Assembly (NCBI GenBank): GCA_905331475.1
Contig: CAJNYU010000030.1
Coordinates: forward strand, 186,001-250,000
DNA: 64,000 bases
Direction: 5' to 3'
Source of the DNA: Rotaria socialis
Taxonomy: Eukaryota > Rotifera > Eurotatoria > Philodinida > Philodinidae
Positions 27,451 through 39,438 of this stretch are shown here, piece after piece. The position numbers and the translations under genes are program-made. Under the pieces are notes generated by a model that saw only the letters and a list, made by a program, of their open reading frames with translations, was not told where the DNA came from and did no database searches. Within the stretch, counting starts at the first letter, position 1; each line of letters opens with the position of its first letter.

Positions 27451-30400
27451 TTAATGCGTTAACATTTTGTCGTCATCACTACTTGGTTGTTCATCGTCTT
27501 CCATAGATGCAACAGGTGGCTGTTCTTCGAAATTCATTTCTGATGTTGTTGTAGTCGGCTGTATTGAATGAGTTAAATCATCTCGTACTGTTGAATTTGT
27601 TATAAATTGTCTCATACGATCACGTAATGTATTGATAGGTATTTGTTGTTTACGAATACGATACAATGATGATATTGTATTAGTAGAATTTGTTGGTTCA
27701 TGATCACTACCACTACCACTACCATTACCATTACCACTACCACCACCACCCACAACAACACCGATACTACTACGCCGACTATTTATAATTGTTGTTGGAT
27801 TTGACGATATTGATTGATCTTCTGAATAGGGTGGTGGAAGTTCTCGTGGTTGCATAAAATCTGAATTAAAATATGATCGAGTACTAAGAATAATCGGTTG
27901 TACTGAAGTTTGTTGATTATGCTGTTCATAAATATCGAATTGATTTGATATAGAATTGCTAAGAATACTGTTATTATAGTTATTATGATTGGGAGTCGTA
28001 GGATTAGCAGCAAACAATGAACAAAGTTGAGAACGAAATCGATTTAAACGATTGGAAGAAAACGATGTAGACGGTATAGGAAAAGCATTATTGGGAACTA
28101 CAACACTTGGTTCAAGTAAAGCAACACGCGAACCTTAATAGACAAAAATAAACAATGAGATATGTTCGCCTCATTCAATTTAATTTACCTTCACTATTGG
28201 CTCGTCGATGATGATGATGTCGATGTCTACGATGTCTTCTATGTCGATGTCTTGATGTCGATCTCGATGTTCTTGAACTACTGCTACTATGCACAGGCGG
28301 CAATGTAATATAATTAGCTAGACCTGCAAGTCTTAAATGTTCAGCAAGTGCTGCCTGTCTTTCTTCATTTTCATCCACCAGGCCCATTGTTTGATTATAA
28401 GAAGGTGGTGCAATACGACTTGCTTCATTTGCTATCAATGCTACATTATCTGTAGATGTTATTGATGTCTGTAGACGACTATGTCGATGTAAACGTCGTT
28501 CTTGTTCACGTTGTATTTCTTGACGACGTTGCTCAATATAACGTTGCGGATTAAGTAAACGTGATGTAGCACATCGTTCAGCTGTACGTAAATGAAATAA
28601 TTTACATGTACAACCAAGTGCAATTATAAATAATGTTGAACAAACAGTGGCGCCAATAACTGCAGCTGTTACGATACGGCGAGGTAAACGTGATGGACAA
28701 TTCACTTCATCAGAATGATCACCACAATCATCAGTACCTAGAGAGAAAAAATATTTTGCTTTTTTTTATTATCAATTTATAAAACTAATAGTTGAACATT
28801 ATTTTAAGTGAAATATGTACAATCAATAATGAAGGATATGTAAGACTAAGATTATTTGGTCCGGTTCCGGTAAAATCATTTTTCATTGATTCCGGCCTGA
28901 TCTCAATTCCGGTTCCGATTCCGGTACCAAAACCAATACAGTATATCTTGCGCAAACAAATCACGATCGAGCTTCCATATCTTCTATTGATTTTCATTGA
29001 AAGAATATATTTTGTTTTAACTTACCATCACAAACCCATGTTTCATAAACACAATTTAAATTTTTACATAAAAATGTTCCATTATTTGAATTACACCACC
29101 AACTCGAACACAATTTTTCATCGGTACGATTAGCACAAAATGAATTTCCATTACAACGTTCTGACCATGTAAAACATCTCGGTTGATCTGTTGGCAAACG
29201 TAAACGATCATTACATGCGAACGTTGTTGGACATGATTCTGGCGAACAGCCAAGTTCATCATCGCCACTAATGCAATCCCAAATACCTATTTAACAAGAA
29301 CAAAAAACGCCGCATTGGAATTCTTTTTTTGTTTTGAACAATCTAAAATAAATATAGTTACCATCACATCGTTGTTGTTTGGTATAACATTTTGTCTCAA
29401 AATGACCACCACATAATCGTTGATCATCTGGACAAATACTTGTTAACCATGTTATGTTTAATAGAACTGAATTTGTATCACGTCGTTGAATGTTTTTCTT
29501 TGTGTCTAAATATCCGACAACATCATCATCATCATCGTGTTGATTAGCTGTTATTGATAATGATTGAATTGAACGTTTTCGAACAACAATAGTTGCTATA
29601 TAATTTTGGCGTGTTTGAAGAATTTCTTTACTCGAAAACCAACTTGATGAAGCAAGAATTTTATTTTGTTGTTCACTTCCATCATAGATAATGAACTCAA
29701 AATCAGATCGCTGTTCAAGAAATTGATTTTGATTTATAAATAATTTTATTTTATATTGTTCTTTTGCTATTATAACAAAACATAGTGATTGATAAGTATC
29801 AAGAAGCAAATTATTAAGTAAAATTTGACCATGATCTTGTCGCCATGCAAGAATTCTTTCGCAATGTGATGTATTTGTTGAGTAGGAGCATTGTTGATAT
29901 TCATCATGTGGAATACAAATGCCTAGAAGACAAATATTTTTCAATTTCAACTAAATATTTCGACTATCAGTACATTACAAAGCTGGATCTTAGAATAGAA
30001 ACACTGCAGTTTAACTGTTTAGCAAGTTTTAAGTTAACATTGCTTTCGGAAATATCTTAATTTAGACTTAAACACGATTTAACAGTCGATTAACTTTCTT
30101 TAGCAATGCATCATGAGGTAATGTAATACATCGTTACATAAAACTCCATATTTAAACCAAACACGAACACACATGTAATGAGAGCTATGCTTGTAAGTCA
30201 CTGTAAAGTACTGCCACTAGCAATGCGTATTCTTAAGTCTTATACAAATTTTTCTTTTAATGCTATTCATAATTCATCATGGTTTCGAATTTCAATCAAT
30301 ATTTATTTAAATGATAGACCGGCAAGATGAAAGAAACAGTGCATTTTTATGATAAACTTTTTTCGCGTTTGATATTCTATTTATATAGATCACTCTACCT

Positions 30401-31200
30401 TTTGGATCCATTTTTCGACTATAATTTACATGTGATGCCATCCAGTCATCTTCATCATATTCTACTTGAATTAAATTATCACTGAAAGATTTTGATACAT
30501 CGGGTAAACACCAATTTTCATTAGCTTGACATAATAAACTGTTTGATGGTTCGTACGTTGAACATAATGGGCAATTATCTTCATCACTGTAATCTTCATA
30601 TGAACATTCGTATATACAATTACATCTCCATTGTTTAGGTATGAGTATTCCACTAGATAAACAACGAAAATAATTTTCATTAGTTGTTAATATAAAATCA
30701 TTATTAATATGAATGAATTCAATTAAAAATCGACGAATACGTAAATTAGTACGAATATATGGATTAAATGTTTGCAATAGAGGTGGCTTCGTACGAAAAA
30801 ATATCTGTATTGATGATGATGTTGATAAAACATATGTTCGTTTATTAATATCATCAATAGATATTTGTCTATTACCAGTCCAAAATGTTAATTCATTGAA
30901 CCAATGTATTGGATCATTTTCTAATTCAATAACACGCAATGAAAGAATATAATTTGACCATTTCAATGCTTGAGGATTACTAATTATCCATGAACATGAT
31001 ACATTTGGTGGTTGAGATTGACCAGAATAAAAGTTTAAACTATGTATAACACCAAATGATTGATTGTGCAGAGATATACTTGTACATAGATTTGGTGATA
31101 ACGCTAAATCAGATAATGCAGTTAATGTAATACCATATTTTAATAAATGACTTAAAATAATTAAATGAAATAGTCGAATGCCATGATGATCAATAAGCAT
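27451..31200 (-). CDS. CUB/LDL-receptor class A transmembrane receptor (LRP3/10/12-like)
   Basis: Five exons (31200-30399, 29922-29362, 29286-29026, 28737-28189, 28133-27451) sum to 2856 bases in frame, giving 951 residues. Order: a hydrophobic leader (about residues 8-28); a CUB-like region with CSWIISNP and two paired cysteines; an LDLa module CSYEDYSDEDNC; and a second CUB-like region in exon 2 (ILLNNLLLDTYQSLCFV). Further LDLa modules follow (CDGIWDCISGDDELGC; CDGTDDCGDHSDEVNC), then one membrane helix (IVTAAVIGATVCSTLFIIAL) and a long cytoplasmic tail. The tail has PPSY and PPPYSED motifs, which can bind WW-domain proteins, His/Arg and Gly/Ser tracts, and polyAsn. This CUB-LDLa-TM-PPxY plan is that of LRP3, LRP10 and LRP12, endocytic and trafficking receptors. 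Which of the three it is cannot be decided. Intron 3 contains a CCGGTTCCG-rich repeat. Confidence 0.88.
28858..28934. repeat. GGTTCCG/CCGGTTCCG-rich short repeat in LRP-like intron 3
   Basis: Within the AT-rich intron this block is GC-rich and contains repeated CCGGTTCCGG, ATTCCGG and GGTTCCGATTCCGG. The mirrored arrangement suggests a small hairpin. It resembles in style, but not base for base, the TIR element at 32463-32805. Confidence 0.5.
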
Positions 31201-32462
31201 ATCTGTAAAGAATACTTTCTTTTACTAGATATCAAACTTTCAATGTCATAGCCTAAAAGAACAGCAGATGATCGTCAGATTGATAAACAACCATGTTTCA
31301 AACATATATAGAGAACCTCTTTGACATTTGTCGCTAGAATCAACTGAAATGTAAAAAAAATTAAATTAAAATTTTAGTTTTTATAAAAGAAATTTTATAT
31401 TTTAGAAACGAAAAGCTAAAAATAAAAGAATAAATCAATTTTCAAGATCGATGATTTGGTAAAATATTTGATTGGTTAATTGTTTTATCGAATGAATAAA
31501 TTAATGAAAATGATTGATCTTCTCTTCTGTGAAGAATAGTGAAAAACGAACTTAGTCATGCATGCCCACATGGACACCCACACAGCATGCTCGGCATTTT
31601 TACGCGTAAAACGTGATGGAGACAGCTAGTGTAGTTTTTACTTCTTTTATTTTTATCTCACTCTGGCCTCCGATTGCACTTTTTTTTTAAATATAGGAAT
31701 CCTTAGAGAATCAAGGTTGTCAAAAATATAAGATTTTCGATAAAAAATGACAAAAAGAGACGACGTTTTATACACCGTTTCTGTTCAATTGTTTTAGTGT
31801 TTTTAACTGCTCTGTTCGAAAATCGTTTTAATGAAGCTGTTATAAACAGTTCAACCGTAGCCAAGATCCTTATGCAATTTTTTCTACTGAAATAAGTCGC
31901 TAATTCGAGGATCATTATAAAAAATTTTCACAAATCAATAAATAACACTAAGCATTTTGCATCTTACATTTTTTGACACACCAAAAAAACTCTTTAATGT
32001 GTTTCAGTCGTTCAATAGAGAGAAATGTTATTTTCTACATGTTTTTAATAGATATTTTTATATGGTTAGATAGAATTCGACAAGGTCTGTAAGAATATGC
32101 ATATCAAGAAAAATTCGAATCCAGTTTCCAATAAAAAACTTGGAGGAAACAGCTCAGACTAATAAAATCTCATGTCTCTTGAATGACATAATATTCTTAA
32201 TTTTCAATAATTTTAGCTGATCGACTGTTAATTGATGTTCTGAGATGCAGCGTCACACACTGACGATGAAAATAACTCTTCCAAGCTGCATGGACAGTAG
32301 AAACAGTCAATTAACTGAACCCATTGAAATCTCAATTTACGCTCGTTAATATTCGATAAATGAAATGTTTATAGTTGTTTTGATTTTCTTCAAGCTTTAT
32401 ATTCAGAATAGGAAAAGCATTTTTTTAAACACTCATGTTCTTGTAGAGATTGTTGAACTCTA
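31201..32462. other. Intergenic upstream of LRP-like gene
   Basis: AT-rich region that should contain the receptor's promoter. No supported gene or repeat. Confidence 0.45.
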
Positions 32463-32805
32463 CCCAGGTGAACGAATCCGATACCGAATCCGATCGAATC
32501 TTATAAAATCCGATGAGCCGACAAAGTCCTATGAGATTCCGGGTTGAGGAACTACTAACGGATCCCTAGTGTTGGAATCCGGTGAACATCCGACCAAATC
32601 CAACAACCAAATTCGATAGGAATTTTAGAAGTCGGATTCCAACGAGATCCTAAAGAAACCTATCGGGTTTTCACTGATTCCTGCAAGAATCGATCGGATT
32701 TGCAACACTAGGGATCTGAGTGGATCCGCAATCCGGATTTGCTTAGAATCCTGCAGAAACCGATCGAGTTCGGCTGGATCCGGGTATCGGATTGTTCGTC
32801 CTGGG
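32463..32805. mobile_element. MITE-like TIR element, ATCCG-rich
   Basis: Starts CCCAGGTGAACGAATCCGATACC and ends with the related reverse complement of CCCAGGACGAACAATCCGATACC, with one gap and a few mismatches. The 343-bp body is GC-rich compared with its surroundings and full of GGATCC, AATCCG and CGATCGGATT words. It has no coding potential. The left flank is TA, the right flank AA, so the duplication is uncertain. Confidence 0.7.
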
Positions 32806-34402
32806 AACATTTAATAATTTTTTCCTCTTACTCTAAATGCCGATATTTTGATAATGCTCTATCCACATCATATGGCGCGCAACCCTTTTGTACCAATATG
32901 AGTCATACACTTTCCCTCTATGCTATATTCTGATACGCGTTCTGTGTTCTTACACTTTTTCAATTGGTTTACAATGCGAAATTCTGCAACTTGAGAGCAA
33001 CAATATTACGAACAACAAAGATATAACGTGTGCTAGATTTCTATCAAAATATATTAAAGAGAACATACACAAAGGAACAATGAGAATTAGTGACGATGGA
33101 GATATGAAACCAGCAGCAGTTTTAAATTCTTACGCCAAATATTCTTCCATGATAACCGTATCATACACACTTTTGAGTCAGCAGCTAAAAAGAGATCGAA
33201 TCTAAAGAAAACTTTGCACTCATCTCTATTCGTCTGCTCTTGGCGCAAAAATGAACCAAAAAGCGAATAACTCTTATTCGATTCACCTGAGGAAATTTCC
33301 AAATGTGCCAACAACTGAATGTCTCGCACACGACTTTCTCCTAAAACTTTTCCATTTCATAATCGAATTTACACTATGTTACCTACGAACTCACGAGAAA
33401 TTGATAGCAGACCACACAACTGAACAAATGATATAGGACTTGGAGATCATAATTCTAAATTTCACAACTACACCGTATATCTGGTATCTGCTGAGAATTT
33501 CAAACTGTAGGTGAGAAGCAAGTACGTTATCTATGCTGAGAGCTTTAAACTATCGGTAGGGTAAAAAGTAAATATCTGATTTATTTTGGAAAAATCAGAT
33601 ATCAGTGATCAGATGTTTCGCGAAAGCTGGTACCAATTTGAGATTTATCATGACCTCAAAAATAAAATTTAAATCAGTCATTAATATTAGAATCAATTCG
33701 CGTGTTTTCTTCAGTGCTAAATTCCATAGTAATCGATGTTTGCGTTTTTTAACAAGCATAAGGACCAGCGAGAACGCCAGAACAACAAGACCTTCCTGAT
33801 CTGTGTGCTCATATTTGATATACAATTACGAAGCAATGTTTTTGGAAAGCATTATGTGTTTTACACTTAAATCTATGCAAGTGAATCAAAAACAACGACA
33901 GTGTAACGTTATATGCGGAGAGCGTCCAAATTCCATCCAGGGGTGTAATGCTCTCGTTCGAGTGTAACCTATACATAATATTTGGTCTTATGGTGCCATT
34001 TATTTTCATTACACCTATTGCCTTTATCTATCCTTCTTCATTGCTCTCTCAAATGGTTGAGTATTTAAGCGTGTGCTATATATGTAATCGATGCGATTTA
34101 TGATTTGAAGAGTTAAATAAAGTGTAATATCATCAGTACAGGCATCTCTTCTATCTAAAATCGTCACACACAGTTTGATTGATTTCGTTAGTTGTGAGTA
34201 ATTATAAAATCTGGGACTATATAGATTTTTGATGGTAGCCGCATGGCATAGCTATCAATTTATACCAACTTTTAGAGATCCTTCGTTCTTTAAAATTGTT
34301 TTAAGACGCTCGAGTTATTTTATTTTCTACAATAAAAAGTAGACAAAGTCAAGCGATTACATTTATATAAGCTTAAAAGAAATGTTTCTAGGTCAGAAGT
34401 TA
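32806..34402. other. Intergenic, no gene recognised
   Basis: About 1.6 kb with several overlapping short open frames on both strands (for example 32888-33205 and 33595-33825). None shows a recognisable family, donor/acceptor structure or conserved motif. I treat them as chance. Confidence 0.4.
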
Positions 34403-34731
34403 CCCTAATCCACTCTCCCCCGACGACTCCACGAGGAGTCCCCGCAAAATAACGAAATCCCTGAGGAGTCCCTATCGTGAGTCCCCGGGGACTTTTTATT
34501 TGGGGGACTCCTCGGGGATTTCTCTTGGGAGAATCGATGAGATTTTTTAAAATAAAATAAAAAACTTTTTAATTTTTTTTAATTTTAGAAAATTAAGAAG
34601 AATTTACTAGTAATTAGATATTTCATCCATTTTCTCCAGACAACTCCTCGGAGAGTCCCCAGGGAATCCGCGAAAAAGAACGAAATCCCTAAGGACTCCC
34701 TGTGGATTCTTCTAGGGAGAGTTGACTAGGG
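34403..34731. mobile_element. 329-bp MITE with TA target duplication
   Basis: Terminal repeats CCCTAATCCACTCTCCC and CCCTAGTCAACTCTCCC (from the opposite strand) are flanked on both sides by TA (34401-34402 and 34732-34733). The body carries subterminal GGGGACTCC and GAGGAGTCCCC words in both orientations. The TA duplication and simple terminal repeats are typical of Tc1/mariner-derived MITEs. Non-autonomous. Confidence 0.85.
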
Positions 34732-34733
34732 TA

Positions 34734-35999
34734 TATATGCGAGGATAGTTCTTTTTGATGAATCAATATCGATTGGCAGCAAGTTGTAATAACTTCCATT
34801 TTCTTTGAATCATCTTTTTGAATTATTGTTTGTATGTTTTAATACTAGACATTAGAGTAATTAAACACCACGTTCGATTTTCTTCTTTATCATGAATGAG
34901 ATCACGATAGATTGGATCATGTAAAAAAGAAACAGATATAAATAGTGGAATGATAAAAACAAATACTTTAGCCAGTTTTTTACTTTTGATTAAGTTAAAA
35001 TTGATACCAAGAATAACTATAGCTAGTCGTTCGGTGACTACACAGGCATGAAGTCAATCCATAGTAGCCAATACAATTCGAAGAATAAAGTCCGTTGAAA
35101 TGTAACTAAACGTGAGAAAAGATCGAGCAGTAATGATCAATGCTCGTGAAAAGAATGAGAAACCATAATATTGAAATTCAACCCAAATAAAGCCAGTATC
35201 GATGTGATCGACGATAATAGAAGATAAATATTAAACTTAGTATTGCAATTAGAGTCCTGCACGGATTACAGTACTCTAACGTGCACTTTCTTCGCCTAGT
35301 AATGGAGCTAATTTTTCTCTCTCTTAATAACACTGCATTTGATTTCAAATAAATTTTTAGGAACGAATATGAGTGCATACAGAATTCTATGAATGCATAA
35401 GATCAATCCAAGTTGAGCAACTACAAGTTATAGTGTGCTTTAGTCTCAGCGATTGAAATCATGATCAACGGATGGACGATGTTTGTGTGAGATGAGCAGA
35501 AAGCCTCGATAGAATCTAATCGAATACGTGCACTGAATCATTATTTCGGTAATGATTAATAACAAAATTTTCCACACCCTCAAGTATTATTCCACAAAAG
35601 AGGCAAACAATATATTTTACTTGTATTAAAAAAATTTAATTATTCAATTGTATAGTTCTATCAAAATTTTATATGAGAAAATAAAATAGAATTTATTACC
35701 AGTTGTCAAACACTTATACATAAGAATATTTTTTTTATCCAGCTCCATTTGACACATTATAATTGTTGTAGCATGTTTATATGTACAACGTATGCCCTCT
35801 TCATAGATGGTTCTGTAAGACTGAAATTCTATTAGTATAAATCTTATCCATTAGAATTATTTCTTTTTAATTAATTATTAGTTTATTATAGAAAAAGTGA
35901 TATATAATATTCAATTAGTTATTCCTAAGAGATTCGATAAATCAAATCCTTTCAAACTATTATTTTGCAGATAAATTAGATATTTTTTTATTTTTGAAT
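34734..35999. other. Intergenic upstream of flavin monooxygenase gene
   Basis: AT-rich; contains small open frames without similarity. The region just before 36000 is very T-rich. No supported gene or repeat. Confidence 0.45.
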
Positions 36000-37241
36000 A
36001 TGAAACGTCATCGAATATGTATTGTTGGTAGTGGATCATCTGGTTTAGCATGTGCACGTGTTTTTTCATCCGATGACTATAATTGTGAACCAACTGTTTT
36101 CGAACAAAATCCATTTATTGGTGGTCAATGGCATTATGATCCAGATGGATTATCAGAGACAACAGCTGTTTATAAAAATTTAAAAACAAATCTACCTTGT
36201 GGTGTTATGCAATTTAGCGATTTTCCATTTCAAAACATTGATCCTGAATCCTATATCGGTTGTAAAGATGTAGAAGATTATATAATTGCCTATGCCGAAA
36301 AACATCAACTATATCGGCATATACTTTTGAATACAAAAGTCAATTCAATTGATGAAACATTTACAGTTACATATACAGTACCAATTGATAAAGAAAATGA
36401 AATATCTAAACGGTCTCATCAAAAATTAGTGACGAGAAATGAGAATTACGCAACTTATTCAGAACAGTTCGATGCAATATGTGTAGCAAACGGTCACTAT
36501 ACTGAAATGTATATACCTAATGATATTCCTGGTCTGCGTAGTCGAACGTTTCCGATAATACATTCTCATTCTTATAGAGAACCAGAACATTATCGCGATA
36601 AATGTGTTATTATTGTAGGTGCTAGCCATTCTGGTGTTGATATTTCAAGTGAATTAGCTCCAATAGCTAAACAAGTAATATTAAGTATGAAAGAAGAAAA
36701 TAAAAACCAGTATGAAAAAGTTCTGAATACGCTTCGACAAAATGGAAAACAATTATGCACTAATTATCTATCTACAACATTTTCCATTGTACCACCTATT
36801 GAGCGTATTGACAAAGATACGGTCTACTTTCAAAATCAAACTTCAATTAAACCTGATTTGATCATTTTTGCTACTGGTTATGAATATCGAATGTCTTTTC
36901 TTCAAGGTAAATTACAAGTTGACCAAGATCGTCTATGCAATAGTCACTATGTGTATCCACTATACAAGCAATTATTTCATGCAGATTTCCCCGATGGTAC
37001 ACTTTCATTTTTGACCATCCCTTATTGCATAGTACCATTTCCGCTTGCTGAAGTACAATCGCATATAATTGCACGTGTTTTATGTGGAAAACTATCATTA
37101 CCGTCTCGTGATGACATGATAAATGTAATAGATAATTTATCACTACCTCTTAATCGATCCTATCATCAGGTTAATATGATTGAATATGCAGAAGATTTAT
37201 TCGAAATGATGAAAGATAGTAATAAATATTTTAATTTTTAA
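36000..37241 (+). CDS. Flavin-containing monooxygenase
   Basis: A single-exon gene of 413 residues. The frame is open upstream, but the first ATG is at 36000 (MKRHRICIVG). Motifs of class B flavin monooxygenases are in order: the FAD-binding GSGSSGLA at about residues 10-17; a second FAD-contact segment GGQWHYD; and the FMO identifying motif FPIIHSHSYR at about 183-192, in the form FxxxxHSxxYR. Then comes the NADPH-binding VGASHSGVD at about 206-214 and the late ATGYEY near 290. These enzymes oxygenate nucleophilic N and S atoms of xenobiotics. The length (about 410) is shorter than vertebrate FMOs (about 530, with a membrane tail). It fits soluble FMOs of insects, yeast and plants, or senecionine-N-oxygenase-like enzymes. 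The gene lacks introns. It is followed by about 2 kb without a supported gene. Confidence 0.92.
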   Translation: MKRHRICIVGSGSSGLACARVFSSDDYNCEPTVFEQNPFIGGQWHYDPDGLSETTAVYKNLKTNLPCGVMQFSDFPFQNIDPESYIGCKDVEDYIIAYAEKHQLYRHILLNTKVNSIDETFTVTYTVPIDKENEISKRSHQKLVTRNENYATYSEQFDAICVANGHYTEMYIPNDIPGLRSRTFPIIHSHSYREPEHYRDKCVIIVGASHSGVDISSELAPIAKQVILSMKEENKNQYEKVLNTLRQNGKQLCTNYLSTTFSIVPPIERIDKDTVYFQNQTSIKPDLIIFATGYEYRMSFLQGKLQVDQDRLCNSHYVYPLYKQLFHADFPDGTLSFLTIPYCIVPFPLAEVQSHIIARVLCGKLSLPSRDDMINVIDNLSLPLNRSYHQVNMIEYAEDLFEMMKDSNKYFNF

Positions 37242-39438
37242 TTTTCTATAAACAATCAACGAGCGATACGTAAAATAATTAAATAAATAATTAATTTTTC
37301 TCACTTTTTTTTTTAGATATCTCATACGTGTATGAAATATCCTCCTACGACACGAACTCGAAAAGTTTGGTATGTTATTATTGGTTGATATAATGAAGAA
37401 GCACTCAAAATGCTTTTAATATTTATCCGATAAGAAATCAACATGAATAATCGTTCCGTTGATTTCACTCAACGTGATCTTTCACTATTAATTAGTGCCG
37501 GAAACTTGTTCGATAAATTTTATTGACGATAATTACCGTTACATAAACGGAACATTTTCATTCAAATTCGAATCATGTTAAAACGAAAATTTACAGGAAA
37601 TTATGGAAGACATTTTGCTTTTGGAACATAGCTGTTCATCAAATATGGAATATGATGAAGCAATTGTAATCAATCTTTGCTCAATACCATCTATTCGAAA
37701 ATATCGAGCACGTGGACAACTAATATATTGCTTTAACACTTGAAATTTCGTAAGATTTAACTTATGCATAAAAATATTCTTTATTGATATGTAGACTTAG
37801 AATACTAGTCGAGAATATAGACTGGTTGATACAATGAGTATTCATGCTTGAGATCTAGTTATTTTTTATGTTGAAAGCTCGAACAAAAGTTTGTTCATGC
37901 GTACCAACGTTTGTTATCAATCGTCGCCTGCTTGAATTTTTAAAGGGAAATTTTCGTCTTCTGCAAAATAAAAAAAGTGAATCCTTACAGAATTAAAATA
38001 GAAAGTATGATGCAATTTTTCATAAAACGATCATGATATTCTAACTATCCGGAGATATATTCGCTTGTAAACTATAATAAGAAGTTATTGATCGACGATA
38101 TCTAATCATATGTCAACAACAGTTATCATTGCTTGCGGAAGTATCTACTAAAGAATCCGTAATCTGTAGAAAAAGAGCGCAATATAGACGAGTATTCAAT
38201 CCTCTTATGATGTTCAAATTTCATATTCGCCTCTTGTACCATGTTGCAAACAAAATGTGGTACCGGCTAGGTATATATGTGTTTACATATAAGCTAATAG
38301 AGAATAAATTAATAATTCCTTCTCAAATTCTAACAATTCTTGCAGTGGTTAGCTTTTTCTTGTTGCTGTAAACAATAGTGCAATATTCTTTTTATTTCAA
38401 GGATGCAATCCAAACAATAGTTTCAAACAATAGCAAATGAACTCGACGCTCAATGAAATCATTTTATACGAACACTTAACAAAATTAAATATAACAGTTT
38501 GCTTAGAAAGTTTTCTACTAATTTTTTTCACACAATAAATCATAAAAGTTTTTAATTAAATATATATACAAAATTTTGTAAGTCTTAGGTGTACTCTGTT
38601 CCTGGTAGAGATCAATTTCGAAGAGCTATTGCAAATGATCTCGACATTCTTGTATTTATGTTAGTTCTTTATTTGACATGGATAATTTAGTTTTCTTTTT
38701 ATCATTAAGATTACATTAGGAAAAAGAAATGCCACAATGCTGTATACGACTAATAATCAAATATTGAAACATATCTGATTCGTTTTTTCCACTCTCAAAA
38801 GTTGACATAAGTATAAATCAGTGCCAATAGCAGAATCATTTCGTGTTTTGTTTTCCTATGCCATCTAATATCTTGAAAGCGTAGAATGAAAAGGAGTACT
38901 TTTCGAAATATCTACTACAGTATGCGTTCTCTCTATTGTTCTAACAAACTGTGAATGTTCATTTGTTAGCTTTTCGTAGAAATCGACGTGCGATTGTTGT
39001 TTGGATTTTCTTTCAATTATCGACATATTTCATGTCTATTAGTAGATGTATGTGTACCCTGGTGTTAATTCTTTCTTCTTCTTATAGAGAGTACATAGAA
39101 AAAATAAAGAGAAGAAAAAAGTCCATAGAAACAACTAACCAGGTAAGTTATATAAGCATGCGCGCTTTAATAATTCCTACTGTTCTTGCCCTTTTTTTTC
39201 CTTTTTCTTCTTGTTTAAACTTACGATGAAGTTTGCTGACAGTCATCCTCCTTGAGTTTTACCTGGGAGAGTGAGCAATATGATTCAGATGAAAGAATAC
39301 GTTGCCGCTCTTTTTGTTACATTTTCATCTTGTCCGTTGAGATAAAAATAGTTCTTCTTCAGCTATCTCGTCGGCTTTATTTTCTTTCAAAAGAAATTAT
39401 AATGTCGAATATGAGTGTGATTCTCTCATATCAGTTGA
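37242..39438. other. Intergenic / possible 5' part of desaturase pseudogene
   Basis: About 2.2 kb. No gene recognised. The missing first exon of the desaturase pseudogene should lie in the last few hundred bases, but no convincing start could be placed. Confidence 0.4.

Noticed and set aside
28785..29133. Frames on both strands in the LRP-like gene intron 3 (Gly/Thr/Pro repeats)
   Set aside because: They translate the CCGGTTCCG repeat and intron sequence; no conserved splice-compatible phase.
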